64,000 nt of DNA from Pycnopodia helianthoides (GCA_032158295.1 CM063261.1:496001-560000), one strand, 5' to 3'; positions 39,472 to 50,600 are shown, counted from the stretch's first letter. Notes: generated from the letters alone by a model not told the origin. Translations and numbers: made by a program.

Positions 39472-39651
39472 TGTAATAATCCTCTAATGCAAGTTATTAT
39501 ATTACAATACTATGCTTCAACACTATGTTTGTTATTGATGTTATGTGCTTCAACGCGCATGTGAGCAGACAGCATGAAAGCACACACATGACCAAAGAAT
39601 ATTGTCTGTGTCATTTCATTATACTATTGAAGTTTGTGTCAGATCATTACA
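39472..39651 (+). repeat. 5' LTR
   Basis: About 180 bp, TG...CA. It matches the 3' LTR closely over about 150 bp (CCTCTAATGCAAGTTATTAT, TGCTTCAACGCGCATGTGAG). Confidence 0.9.
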
Positions 39652-39830
39652 TTGGCGATGAGTATGAAAAGCTGAAGAATTACTGATGTCTGGAAGCAAT
39701 CTCTTGTCAAATTATAGCTGTATGTTCCAGAGCAAAACGGATAAAAAATCAGTTGAAAAGGCGGAGCTAGAAATACCAGTGATCGTTAGTCAGTACACCT
39801 TGTTAATATAACGTTGCACACTGTAGAAGC

Positions 39831-40435
39831 ATGGGTGACCAACCTATAGCAGTAACCGTTGTCACAGAGACGAGAAATCTGAAGACGCAATCCTTCGTAC
39901 AACCCGATAATCAAATAACAACCGGGAAAACATGAGAAGAATGCATAGAAGGAATTGAACGAGAATTCAGATACTTCAGAATAACTGAACCTGTAGACAA
40001 GAAAGATGCTATAATAATCTATGGTGGGAAAGAAATTGCAAGATTAGAGAAAAGTCTGCCAAATTCCACAGCAGCAGAACTGAATGAATATGACAAGCTA
40101 AAGACAAAGCTCAATGAATACTTCACACCCAAAAAGAACAAACACCATGCCAGATATTTGTTCCTAAAGATGAAACCTTATACTGGTGAAACAACTGCAG
40201 CATATTCAGCTAGGTTGAGAGAGAAAGCCAATGAGTGTGAATTTGGAGAAACCTGTGATGACAGAATTCTTGAGCATCTAATCCAAACAATTGATAATGA
40301 TAGCAAAACATTAATCCAAAAAGGGATAAATAAAAAGTGCTCTTTGACACAAATGCTAACAGAGGCTGCACAGATACATGTAGAGGATACATCACTGCAG
40401 ATACGCAAAATGAAATCCCCGAAGCTAGCAGTGTA
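39831..40435 (+). pseudogene. Retrotransposon gag remnant
   Basis: An ATG at 39,831 opens MGDQPIAVTVVTETRNLK. A TGA about 33 codons in sits where a TGG would fit. The frame then runs on through KLNEYFTPKKNKHHARYLFL and LREKANECEFGETCDDRILE to a TAG at 40,433. This capsid-like pattern (YFxPKKN, then RxR...C) is common in K02A2.6-type gypsy elements. Confidence 0.75.
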
Positions 40436-41176
40436 GCCAAGGTTCAGAAACAGCAACGATACACTAGAAAACCAACAGGTGAAAAGCATAAATTTGATAT
40501 ATCACCACCATGCAACTACTGTGGACTGACAGGCGTGCATGGCAAAGGCAAAGACTGCCCTGCTTATGGCAAGAAATGCAATAAATGCCAGCGTTGGAAC
40601 CACTTTGCAAGTGTACGTGTATGCAGAGCTGATACTCCAACAAATCAAACCAGAGCTCCTCGACAATCCACTACCAGTCAGAAGTATGGTAAATCAAAAT
40701 ACAAAAAGAGTCAAGTGAAGAAAAACACCACAGAAGAAGAAAACCAGACATCTACAGATGATGAATTTTTTGACCAGGCTGTCAAACATCTGAAACAAGT
40801 CCGACAAATTGCACACACAGATAACATCCAAAGCATGATGACTGTGCGAATTGACGATGTTGATGTCAGAATAGAACCAGATAGCGGAGCAGAGGTGAAT
40901 ATCATGGATGAACACCAGCACAAAGCACTGCAGCATAGATCAAGCAAGCCGCAGGTGCTGAAAGCAAGTCACAACAAGCTACACACCTTGCAGAGTGACC
41001 TACAGGTGAAAGGTGAATTTAAAACCGTAGTCAGAAACAAGACTTGCGGAACAGAAACAAAGTTCATTGTTATCCGAGGCAGAATCAACTCACCCCCTCT
41101 CCTTAGCAAGAATACTCTCATCAAGCTTGGTATGATACAACTTGATCCAAATGGCTCACTGACTTACAGACGCTAA
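40337..41176 (+). pseudogene. Nucleocapsid zinc knuckles and protease of the retroelement
   Basis: The +1 frame overlaps gag. It contains two CCHC-like knuckles (CNYCGLTGVHGKGKDCPAYG, CNKCQRWNHFASV) and then a basic linker. An aspartic-protease active site follows (EPDSGAEVNIMD, DSG in place of DTG) with the downstream LIKLGMIQLD region. A stop at 41,174 precedes RT. Retroelement domestic protease only, not a cellular gene. Confidence 0.8.
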
Positions 41177-41229
41177 TGACCTGAGAATTCCAGAGAACAC
41201 CCTGAACATCAAAGCAGTTGCTCAGAACG

Positions 41230-42760
41230 CCACTGCACCAGTTCAAATCAGAGAAATAACAGAGAAATTCATAAATGTCTGCAAAGGTATCGGCATGATC
41301 AAAGACATAAAGCAGGGAAAAGCAAAGCAGTTGCTGAGAACACCACTGCACCAGTTCAAATCAGAGTAATAACAGAGAAATTCAGCCATGTCTTCAAAGG
41401 TATCGGCATGATCAAAGACATAGAGCAGGGAAAAGGAATCTTTGCCAAGTTCAGCATGAAACCAGAGGCAGTTCCTGTAGCACAGAAGCAGATACCAGTT
41501 AGCATTGCAGAAACCACTACGTGAATGGGTGGACCAATGCGTCAAAGAAGGCATATTCGAAGAAGTTCCCCGAGGTGAACCAGTGACATGGTGCTCTTCA
41601 CTGGTTGTCCAACCAAAACCAAGATTTGGTACGACACCAAAGGAACAGCTTGAACCACACATGATCAGAGCCAGCGTCGACTTGAGAGTTCCAAACAAGT
41701 ACATGGAAAGGAACAGAATCACACAAGGGCCAGTGGCTGAAGATTTCATGTACAAATTCAATGAATGCAAAGTGTTCTCCAAGCTAGACATGAAACGGGC
41801 TATCATCAACTCTTGTTAGACCCAGAATCGAGAGCAATTGCCACTTTTAGCACTCCATGGGGCAACATGCGTCCAAGAAGACTAGTTTTTGGTGTGAAAT
41901 CATCACAAGATCTATTTGATGAAATGATCTACAGAATCTTTGGTGACATTCCCAACTATATGTACCTGAACCAACGTGATGACATATTACTGGGAGGACG
42001 AACATAGAAGAACAAAACCAGACGCTAGAACAAGTCTTGCAAAGAGCTGCAGACTTTGGCATCACTTTCAACCCAAGCAAATGCCAATTTGGTGTTAAAG
42101 AGCTTGAATTCTTTGGCTACAAATTCACCAAAGATGGACTGAGGCCAACCCCTGACAAAGTCCGAGCCATAAAGGAAAGTGAGCCACCAGAATCCAAAGA
42201 GGCTGCAAGAAGTTTCCTGGGTATGATTGGATGCCTTGCAAAGTTCATCCCCAGATATTCATCATTAACGGTACCACTGAGGGAGCTGACACATAAAGAT
42301 ACAAAGTTCAAGTGGAGACTGAAAGAACATGCAGCATTCGAGAAACTCAAAGACAGCATCACAAATGACGACACTATGGCCTACTTTGACCCCAAACGAC
42401 CTATTGTAGTACGAGCTGAGGCGAGTTTCCATGAAAGAACATGCAGCATTCGAGAAACTCAAAGACAGCATCACAAATGACGACACTATGGCCTACTTTG
42501 ACCCCAAACGACCTATCGTAGTACGAGCTGAGGCGAGTTTCCATAAAGGATTATCAGCTGGACTGTTCAAAGAGACTCCCAAGGGACTCCAACCAGTACA
42601 CTTTATCAGCCATACAATGACTGCACAGAGAAGAGATATAGTCAGACCGAGAAAGATGCACTATCTATTCAGTGGGCAAAGAACAAATTCCAAATCTACC
42701 TTCAGGGTGCACCGCGATTCAAGATCATCACTGCACACAAACCATTGATCCCCATGTTCA
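41230..42760 (+). pseudogene. Reverse transcriptase and RNase H remnant, several frames
   Basis: RT pieces lie in different frames: LREWVDQCVKEGIFEEVPRG and ASVDLRVPNKYMERNRI (41,505-41,819), FGVKSSQDLFDEMIYRIFGD with NQRDDILLGG in the catalytic position (41,765-42,007), and FNPSKCQFGVKELEFFGYKF with RSFLGMIGCLAKFIPRYSSL (42,037 on). RNase H-like RAEASF and HFISHTMT follow. A 100-bp repeat of the text around IREITEKF (41,240-41,420) and a 112-bp duplication later add frame breaks. Confidence 0.85.
42321..42544 (+). repeat. 112-bp tandem duplication inside pol
   Basis: Units 42,321-42,432 and 42,433-42,544 are nearly identical (GAAAGAACATGCAGCATTCG ... GAGGCGAGTTTCCAT). 112 is not a multiple of three, so the duplication itself breaks the frame. 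Confidence 0.95.
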
Positions 42761-42926
42761 ATTAGACTAATGCCAAACTACCCCGTAGAATTGAGAAATG
42801 GGTAATGAGCATGCAGGATGCAGATTTGGAAGTTATCTATGAGCCAGGCAAGGATGAGGTAGATCCACTAGATTTCCTATCTAGACACCCTATGCCAGCT
42901 AGACAGGCACAGACAACACAGAGAAG

Positions 42927-43653
42927 ATGATTAAGCAAGTTGTAGATGCTGATCATGCAGTAGTTATAAACCAAATTCGAGATGAGATCCAACAAGACCC
43001 CCAGCTCCAGAAACTTAGCCAAAGAATCTACAAGGGTGACTGGGAACACTACCGAAAGGACCCAGACATCACACCTTTCTACATGATAAGACACGAGCTG
43101 TACAGAGTGGAAGATATTATATTCAGGCTGAACCGAATAATAATCCCAAACGGCTTGCAGAGAAAAGTCATCAAAGCAGCACACAGCTTGGGGATACTTA
43201 GGAATGACAAAGACAAAACAGATGCTACGAGAGAAATATTGGTTTCCTCTGATGAATAGCATGGTTGAGCAAATTATAGGCCAATGCTATGAATGCCAGG
43301 TGACAACTAAAGATCACAAGCAACAGCCAGTAAAGATGACAACCATTCCAGAGAAGCCATGGGACATCATTGCTGTAGACTTTGGAGGACCATACCCAGA
43401 CGGGCACTACAACCTTGTAGCAGTTGACAAACGAACGAGATACCCAGAAGTCCGAACGACCTACTCCACCGCATTCAAACCAACAAAGGAGAAACTTAAG
43501 GAGATGTTCGCGACTCATGGAACACCGAGACAACTGGAAAGTGACAATGGACCACCATTCAATTCCAAAGAGTTTGCAGAATTTGCTGAGCAAGAAGGAT
43601 TTCACCACCATCGAGTCACACCAGAGCCAATGGTGAAGCTGAAAGCTTCATGA
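42927..43653 (+). pseudogene. Integrase remnant
   Basis: An H2C2 knuckle remnant (AAHSLGILRNDKDKT, then IIGQCYECQVTT in another frame) is followed by the catalytic core: WDIIAVDFGGPYPDGHYNLV, THGTPRQLESDNGPPFNSKE and EGFHHHRVTPE, with the first two acidic residues visible. A frame break follows. Degenerate 3' pol sequence continues to about 44,327 (PQRNRQRPA). Confidence 0.85.
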
Positions 43654-44695
43654 AATTGATAAATCGCAGCGAACAAATTTCCATCTTCAGGGAAAGAGCG
43701 CCATCCAAGACATGCTGACGGATACCGATCAACACCACACCCAGCAACCAATATCACACCATATGAGGCCCTGATGAATAGACCGGTGAGAACCAAACTA
43801 GATCACCAAATGAGAAACAAATCCCCAAACACCAAAGACGCCATCATCAATGAGCGAGACTAACAGTATAAGGAGAAATTGAAGCTGAATGCTGAAAACA
43901 GAAATACAAAGCAACACAACTTCATAGTTGGAGACTAGGTACTACTCAGACAGGCCAAGAAGAACAAATGGAGCACAGTATATGAACCAGCTTTCTACAT
44001 CATATACCGCATTGACAGCTCATCCATAGCAGCCAGAAGAGTTACAGCAATCGAGAGGTGTATCGTGATGCCAGTCAATTTAAGCTTGCCAACTCTGTAG
44101 TACACAACGCAGATGATACGTTAATAAACCAAGACGGCACTCCGCTAGATCCAGAAGACTGGAGAGAGAATTTTTTACGTCAAACCACTCCAGACACTCA
44201 TCCAGATGACATTGATCTATCTTCAGACATCACAACACTACAACAGATGCAAGACACTCCTTCACCATCGCAGAAGATACCTCAGATGAACACCAGACCA
44301 CAGAGAAACCGACAACGACCAGCATAATTAAAAGACTTTGTTCAATAAAACAAATAACAGAAAAGGAAAAACCCAAAATAAAACAAAAACAAAAAAGAAT
44401 AGTTCATTGTTTTTGTTCGGGGAAAAAACATTTTTTTCATTCTAGAAAGTTGTGAAAATTTAAACTTTTCCGCACTTAAAAAGCTTTTAAAGAAAAACAG
44501 ATTTGTTGTTCATTTACTACACTATCCGGAATGTGGAAGAAATAGACAATTCAGAATTAAGAAGAAACAACACAGATGGACAGTTTAAACAAACAATTTA
44601 TTTTCCAACCATAATTATGAGGATAACAAGATCAGATAACTTTTCATTTTATCAAAGAAGAAATAGAGCATCAATCTCCGAAAAAAGGGAGAAAC

Positions 44696-44847
44696 GTAAT
44701 ATCCTCTAATGCAAGTTATTATATTACTATGCTTCAACACTATGTTTGTTATTGATGTTATGTGCTTCAACGCGCATGTGAGCAGACAGCATGAAAGCAC
44801 ACACATGACCAAAGAATATTGTCCGTATCATTTCATTATATACTATT
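44696..44847 (+). repeat. 3' LTR, right end missing or diverged
   Basis: Similar to the 5' LTR until TTCATTATA...CTATT near 44,847. The last 25 or so bases of the 5' LTR are not found here. The next recognised landmark is the VAMP7-like acceptor AG at 44,881-44,882. Confidence 0.85.
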
Positions 44848-44882
44848 ATATACTTTTGATTTTGTTTAATTTAATCTTGCAG

Positions 44883-44951
44883 ATAAAAAAAATCCTAACA
44901 TCTAAACTGGTCACCAGCAAATATACAGAACTCGCCAAACCAACTGCCAAG
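44883..44951 (+). other. 5' UTR part of VAMP7-like exon 2
   Basis: A T-rich tract ending TTAATCTTGCAG precedes 44,883. About 69 bases without an ATG lead to the start codon in AAGATGACG. The acceptor is only about 35 bp from the end of the recognisable 3' LTR. Confidence 0.6.
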
Positions 44952-47844
44952 ATGACGATACTCTACGGTTGTGTTGCCAGGGGTAACACTGTTCTAGTTG
45001 AACACTCAGCAAGTTATGAGCACAGCTTTGCGACCGTTAGCAAGTCCATGCTGCAGAACATCTCCACACAAGATTCCAAGGCGGTCTACACATCAGATCA
45101 GTAAGTCATACATCTACATCCCTGATTTGCCTTAAAAAAAGGCTTGGGTTGCCAATTTTGCCAACTGAGTACGCAACAAATTGCATGCCCCTCAAGTCTT
45201 GACTGGGCTGTTGGCTGGAGACTGTTTATGGACCAGAGTAAAGGCGAGGTCCATTAAAGGCACTGGACACCTTTTGGTAATTGTCAAAGACCAGTCTTCT
45301 CACTTGGTGTATCTCAACATATGCACAAAATAACAAACCTAGTGAAAATTTGAACTCAATTGGTCGTCGAAGTTGCGAGATAATAATGGAAGGAAAAACA
45401 CCCTTGTCACACGAAGTTGTGTGCTTTCAGATGCTTGATTTCGAGACCTCACGCGTGAGGTCTCAAAATCAATTCAAATATTTTACTGAGAAATTACTTC
45501 TTTCTCAAAAACTACGTTACTTCAGAGGGAGCCGTTTCTCACAATGTTTTATACTATCAACAGCTCTCCATTGCTCATTACCAAGTAAGTTTTTATGGTA
45601 ACAATTATTTTGAGTAATTACCAATAGTGTCCAGTGCCTTTAACAAAAACAACATCAGTGAATTTTTAAGACTGAGTGCTTTGTCATGATAAAGATCAGT
45701 TGGCAGTAAGATGAGATAACAAAGTACAATTTATAATCCCCTAGGTACATGTTCCCGGTCATAGTGCAAGATGGTATCACCTACTTGTGCGCAACCACAA
45801 CAGAATTCAGCAGGCAGAAGTCGCAGCGTACTTGAATGAGATCATCCGCCGTGTCACCTCCTCTAGTCTTTGTCAACGTGTCCAGCATGCTGGAGAGTAT
45901 GAACTGGACAGAGATTTCAGTAACGTCCTCAGTCAAGAGATGGTAAGGGGAAATTTTCAAACCTTTAGGGTGCCATTCTGAATAAATATTAAAGAGTATT
46001 TATAGTAAGGTAGACAGGGGGCGTGATTGTGCCTTTAACCCTCTTGCTGTCTGACCATTCAATACCATTCACTGTGGTTTTGAATGATAGATAAACTATG
46101 CCAGCCTGCAATATGATACCATGAGGGAATGCACAGTACACAGTTACATTGTAGTTCTGTGCACAGTTGTGCCACCGTACACAACCTTGGCAGTCGAATG
46201 GTTTCAAATGGTTGGTCAACTCACTGGAAAATCCTGCCAAGAGTCACTGAGAGTACATGTAGGAGGGTTAATGATACAAGCATGGAATCTGGCACCATTT
46301 TTAAAGCATCTAAATGTGACGTCTGAATATATTCTTGCAGGTTGCAGACTGCAAAACTCTGCTTTGCAGTCATCTGTTTTAGCTTTGACCATCTCAGTTC
46401 ATTAGCCAGGAGAAATACCAACAAACAGTTTCTGGCCAGGAATTTCATCTTCTGAGAGGGCAAGGCTGTCACTTCCATTAGAAAAATCTTAAAGTATGGC
46501 CAGGGAAACTTTTGAAGGGCCACCAAGACCAAGACCAGGACAACTGAGGCAATGGCTTCCGTGTAATTCCAATTTAGTTTCTCACTAGAAATAAGTATCG
46601 TTTACTGATAAATATGCATGGACCATTCTGTTTAGGATCACTACAGCAACATGAAGGAAAGCAACAGTAAAGTCGGTGCCCTACAGAATCAGGTGGATGA
46701 GGTCAAAGATATCATGATTCAAAACATTGATAACGTGCTGAGTAGAGGCGAGAAACTAGACGACCTCATGCAGAAGACAGAGGACTTAGAAGCCAGCGTA
46801 AGTTACTTTTACCTTTTTATTTTCTTGATTTGTTAACCACTTGAAGTCTGATGGCGTTTTTGTTTAGTTTTTTGGCGGGGGGGGGGGGGGGGGGGTGGGG
46901 GGGGCGTTAATTGTAAAATGAAATCATGGCTGAGTCATCAGAGTGAATTTGAAGCCTGGGTCTACTCTAATTTTATAAAGCTGCTTAAGCAGACAATATT
47001 GCTGAACATTTTTCTGCTGGGCAGGATACCAGTCACAACTGGAACGTGTGACATGGTGTTTTGGCTGGTAACCTTATTCTGGTAAGCACAATTTTTTTGC
47101 TTAGTCACTTTTTGTGCTTAAACAGCTGTGTAAAAATGTGCCTTGGTAGTGATACGGATGTCCTTGGGCAAGATATTGAACTACATTTGCTTCTCATCAC
47201 CAAGGCGGGAAAGGGCACCTGTTAGGGTAATGATTGATGATGTGAACAATGAGCCCTTCACATGAAATATGCTACTTACATTCATGCATGTGTACAGACA
47301 CTATTGGTTGGCAAATGCCATGAGGTTGTGCACTAGACAGATGCACAGACACATTTGTGTCATCTAGCGCTAACCCTCACCCTCACCCTAAGGCCAAATA
47401 AAACAAAAACATGTTTAGAATAATTAAGATCGTATTTTTAGACACAAAGAAAAAAGCTGGCAACTATCTTGAAAAATAGCCTGGCCGGTTGTCTTGAAAA
47501 ATGTGTCGGGCGGCCAATTTTGGAAAAACAAAAAATGAGGCACTTCTCCTTCCCTTTTTCAAAAAGGCATGACGCTAAACATGTTTTAAAAATTATTTGT
47601 CCTAACCCTAGCGTGTAGATCACGAGGGGGTTAGTGGAACATAGAGAAGTCACCGTGTCTATAGGTTAATGGCCATCTTTTTCTTTTGGTTTCACAGGCT
47701 CAGTCTTTCCAGAAAAGTGCCAGGAGGGTTAGCAATAAATACAAGTGGATGAATAGGCGGAATCTGGCCATCATGATTGTCGTCATTACTATCGTCTTAG
47801 CCATTTTAATAATCATCATCTTGAAGATTGCTGGAGTCTTCTAA
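44952..47844 (+). CDS. VAMP7: VAMP7-like longin R-SNARE, with a one-base frameshift
   Basis: A vesicle R-SNARE of the endosome/lysosome and secretory fusion machinery. Exons: 44,952-45,100, 45,745-45,942, 46,636-46,797, 47,698-47,844; GT-AG throughout. The N-terminal longin domain begins MTILYGCVARGNTVLVEHSA. Exon 2 opens in frame as YMFPVIVQDGITYLCATTTE, then needs one extra base near 45,805-45,812 to continue as AEVAAYLNEIIRRVTSSSLC and DRDFSNVLSQEM; without it a TGA follows. Exon 3 is the SNARE motif, VGALQNQVDEVKDIMIQNID then VLSRGEKLDDLMQKTEDLEA, with the zero-layer Arg in LSRGEKL. The last exon gives a basic juxtamembrane stretch and one TM segment (NLAIMIVVITIVLAILIIII) ending KIAGVF, without the luminal tail of vertebrate VAMP7. 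With the base restored the length would be 218 aa (human 220). The lesion may be an assembly error or a real mutation. Confidence 0.9.
45254..45643. mobile_element. TTAA-flanked MITE, family B
   Basis: The 382-bp element (45,258-45,639) has ends AGGCACTGGACAC and its reverse complement, inner TTGGTAATT, with TTAA at both sides. A perfect 22-bp palindrome lies at its centre (45,443-45,464, GAGACCTCACG mirrored). It lies in the first VAMP7-like coding intron. The 106-codon ORF across it is spurious. Confidence 0.9.
46040..46095 (+). repeat. Short dispersed repeat
   Basis: CTGACCATTCAATACCATTC and TGTGGTTTTGAATGA match 13,266-13,305 downstream of GFPT. Confidence 0.5.
46425..46560 (-). repeat. 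Dispersed repeat D, inverted copy
   Basis: On the minus strand: GGAAGCCATTGCCTCAGTTG, TCCTGGTCTTGGTCTTGGTG and GCCCTTCAAAAGTTTCCC. It lies in the VAMP7-like intron before the SNARE-motif exon. Confidence 0.55.
46866..46907. repeat. G-run tract
   Basis: T-run, GGC, then nearly unbroken G over about 35 bases, a few tens of bases after the donor of the SNARE-motif exon. Possible quadruplex on the plus strand. Confidence 0.8.
46965..47140. repeat. Copy of the CATAAAGCTG/TGGTAACC repeat
   Basis: It starts TTTTATAAAGCTGCTTAAGC. The interior has GGATACCAGTCACAACTGGA and GTGTTTTGGCTGGTAACC, and it ends AAACAGCTGTGTAAAAATG. Same family as 11,437-11,640. It lies in the last VAMP7-like intron. Confidence 0.6.
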
Positions 47845-48133
47845 TCAAAGATCAACATGTAATTTTTTTTCGAAAACATACCTTACTGTGACAGTTTGTG
47901 CCAAACAATACTGTAAGTTGCGATGCTCCGTGCTGGAACAAGACACTTCCTGCCAAAACTCAAAAACTTTGTTTGTTTTCTCTTCAAATAGATAAGAAGA
48001 AGACTTTTTGAAGGATGTGCGCTGTACTACCTTGTCTCTTTGCCATGCATAAGTTTATAATCAGTGATGAAGCAGCTGAACATATAACTCTTACTATCCT
48101 CTTTTTTTGCAAAAATTGTTTCATTTGAAATTC
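47845..48133 (+). other. VAMP7-like 3' UTR
   Basis: Follows the TAA at 47,842-47,844. The first clear AATAAA on the plus strand is near 48,846, beyond the MITE at 48,134-48,503, so the 3' UTR may include that MITE. Confidence 0.4.
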
Positions 48134-48503
48134 TGCTTTCTGGGAATACTAGCAAAAACAGGCTCTGCTGTGATGTGACCTCACTGATGTGACCTCAATG
48201 ATGTGACCTCACTGGTGTGACCTCACTGGTGTGACCTCACTGGTGTGACCTCACTGATGTGACCTCACTGATGTGACCTCACTGATGTGACCTCACTGAT
48301 GTGACCTCACTGATGTGACCTCACTGATGTGACCTCACTCTGATGGAACAAGGAACTGAACCAAAACGTCTTAATTTCATTGCTACCCTACAGGCACATA
48401 CTATTGTGAGCACTTTGTAACATTTCTCATTCCACCAGTGATGCAACATGTAATATCGCTAAATCATGAACCAGGCCTGTTTTTGTGGGCGTTCCTTGGG
48501 AGC
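48134..48503. mobile_element. MITE family C, copy 2, expanded
   Basis: Inverted ends GCTTTCTGGGAATACTAGC and GCGTTCCTTGGGAGC enclose AAAAACAGGC and its complement, as in 12,075-12,235. Between them the central segment is expanded into the minisatellite of the next entry. Confidence 0.7.
48170..48340. repeat. 14-bp minisatellite, about 12 copies
   Basis: The unit TGATGTGACCTCAC (variants TGGTGTGACCTCAC) repeats without spacers. There are no unique spacers, so it is not CRISPR-like. Confidence 0.95.
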
Positions 48504-50099
48504 TTAATTTGTAAAGGAAGTTGGGGGAAAATATGTAAAGGGGTTTGCAACAGGTGTATTTTTATTTTAGTGGTGTATTATTTATTAATACCAAACTTTG
48601 ACATGGCATAATGGTCAAGGCGATATGGCTCACATTCTCTAAACTACCCCTAATTAGGGCTTATAAGGTAAGTATTTATCAACATGTAGAATGGTTAAGA
48701 CATCACATCACAATGAAATCAAGCCTGATGTTTTAGTTGTCATCACTTTTAATAACAGTTCACTATTTTATTTAGAGAAGTGCCTGAATATTGCATGGGA
48801 CATCACACTTTGTTCTGACACGGAACATCAAAATCATCCGGATGAATAAAAGGTGTCAGCCAGGTGCTGGAAAATTCACAAATATCTAAATTTCTCACTC
48901 ACAGTTTACCTAAATGTCCTTTAAGGTGCCTAAATTGAACGCAGGTCGTGCAAAATACCTCCAGCTATTTGCCTTGACTTCACTTATGAGTTAAAAATGT
49001 GGCAGAAATCTTCTGTAGCTGATAGTCTGTGCATATGTAGGCATCCTGCACAATTTCATTCCCAACATAAATTTATAAACTAATATTTTTCTCAGTCTTA
49101 TTTCACAACTGTCTTTTTTTAATATTTATATCCACTTCTCGTCTGATGGCGTGTTTTCACGGCAAACGGCAAAATCATAACATTGTGAAAATTGTTGGTT
49201 TTTTTTTTAGTTTGAAGTTTGACTAAAATCGTCAATGAAAGCTTAATATTAATCATTTGGATACTATGAAATTTGCGCCAAACTATGAGCTAAAAATGTT
49301 ACTTTTGAAAATTAAAACAACTCTAAGCTGACACTTAAATTTTTTTCAATTAATTTTTTTGTGATATTTTAAACTTAGATTTTCATGAGTGTATTTGGGG
49401 GGTCCCTTATGTCACATATACTTGCCTTGACTTTGATACGTGTGGCTGTCCATAGCAAGCAGTGATCAGGATTATCGACAACTTGACCTTTCTGGATTCT
49501 CATAATTTTTTAGCTTACTGACCTCCACTTAGAGCTAAGCAAACTCATCAGTATTTTTTATTTTGTACAAATCACCTGTTCTCAAGTTTAGACTGAAATA
49601 TTTCATAATCACCTTGATAATATCAAGTGCATTTTAGATCAAGTGCCATTGGAAAGTGAATCCAGTTTCTTATTCTCCTCCCCAAACCTTCGCCCCTCCC
49701 CCCATCAAAATTACTCTCTTTACTTATTATTAGAATGAGAAGCTTAAAGAAGGTGGTATGACTTCGTCGAGTTGTCCAGAGCATCGGACTCAAGTTCTGA
49801 TGGCTGACTTGTATTAGCAAATGCGCTGTTGACTAAAGACTAATAGACTTAAGTCTGCTCACAAAGCCCCCCCCCCCATGTCATGCCTGGTACATGGCAT
49901 ATTAATTTGAATTGGGGAAACACTGTAGGTGGTTTAGCAGATAAGGACCTTGTCGCTCTAGTTAATTCACTGGCAACCAGTTCTAGGCAATCCCAATAAA
50001 GCAAAACACATTTTCACTTTTCAGTTTTTCAAATAATCTTCTTAGAATTGTAAGATACATGTCTGCTGTAGAACTGAAGGGTGTACTTGCATCCTTGTC
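48504..50099. other. Spacer without a recognised gene
   Basis: AT-rich, with a C-run at 49,866-49,878. No exon was supported. Confidence 0.45.
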
Positions 50100-50260
50100 C
50101 GGAGTAATGATAAGTGATGATTCATTTGCTTCAGAATGTTGGGGTCAAGGGTTCGAATCCCTACCAAGTGGCCCCTGGTTTTTTGTTTCTGCATGACTTG
50201 GACACATCAGTGAAGGGTGAAATCAGAATACTTTAATCTTTTCGTGGTCATTTCTGACAA
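50100..50260 (+). repeat. tRNA-derived SINE-like copy
   Basis: GTCAAGGGTTCGAATCCCTA (B-box) near 50,143-50,162 is followed by AAGTGGCCCCTGG, comparable to AAGTAGCCCATGG after the B box at 11.7 kb. Confidence 0.5.
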
Positions 50261-50429
50261 AAAAAGCAGCCTAGTTCACTTTGATGCTTTTGTATTAAAG
50301 TGATTTTGCCGTCATTCACATAAAGCATGTGAATAGCATTACTGTATATTCAGTTTAACTTACAAAGTGTTCTTTTTTAGCCATGCGAAATCACTATTCA
50401 ATTAAGTGTAAGCACAACTAGAGATTTTT

Positions 50430-50600
50430 AATTAATAATAATAATAATAATTTTATTCCATTTCTTGTGTGCCCTCTCCATCCGAGGATGTTCGAAGGCG
50501 CAAATTACAATAAAATTCCATTAAAAATTACATCAATTACAACTAAAATTACATCAAAAACCAAACAAAGGAGCTAAAAAGTGAATACCTTAAAAACAAG
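50430..50600. repeat. AAT-tailed retroelement 3' end, candidate
   Basis: An AAT run is followed by TTTTATTCCATTTCTTGTGT, then GAAGGCGCAAATTACAATAA and ATTACATC repeats. The arrangement resembles a LINE 3' end on the minus strand. No coding part is seen. Confidence 0.35.

Larger units (their letters stand above)
39472..44847 (+). mobile_element. Decayed Ty3/gypsy LTR retrotransposon
   Basis: The 5' LTR is 39,472-39,651 (TGTAATAATCC ... TTACA). A TTGGCGATGAGTATG primer-site-like stretch follows. Gag, zinc knuckles, protease, RT, RNase H-like and integrase remnants come in the usual Ty3/gypsy order on the plus strand. A polypurine tract (AAAAAAGGGAGAAA, 44,681-44,694) precedes the 3' LTR at 44,696. 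The frames are broken many times, so it is inactive. It lies directly upstream of the VAMP7-like gene on the same strand. Confidence 0.93.

Noticed and set aside
40178..40489. 103-codon minus-strand ORF across gag
   Set aside because: Shadow of the plus-strand retroelement gag and knuckle frames.
45281..45601. 106-codon ORF in the VAMP7-like intron
   Set aside because: It lies wholly inside a TTAA-flanked MITE.
48170..48340. Short regular repeats that might suggest a CRISPR array
   Set aside because: Units are contiguous without unique spacers, and the genome is an animal one.
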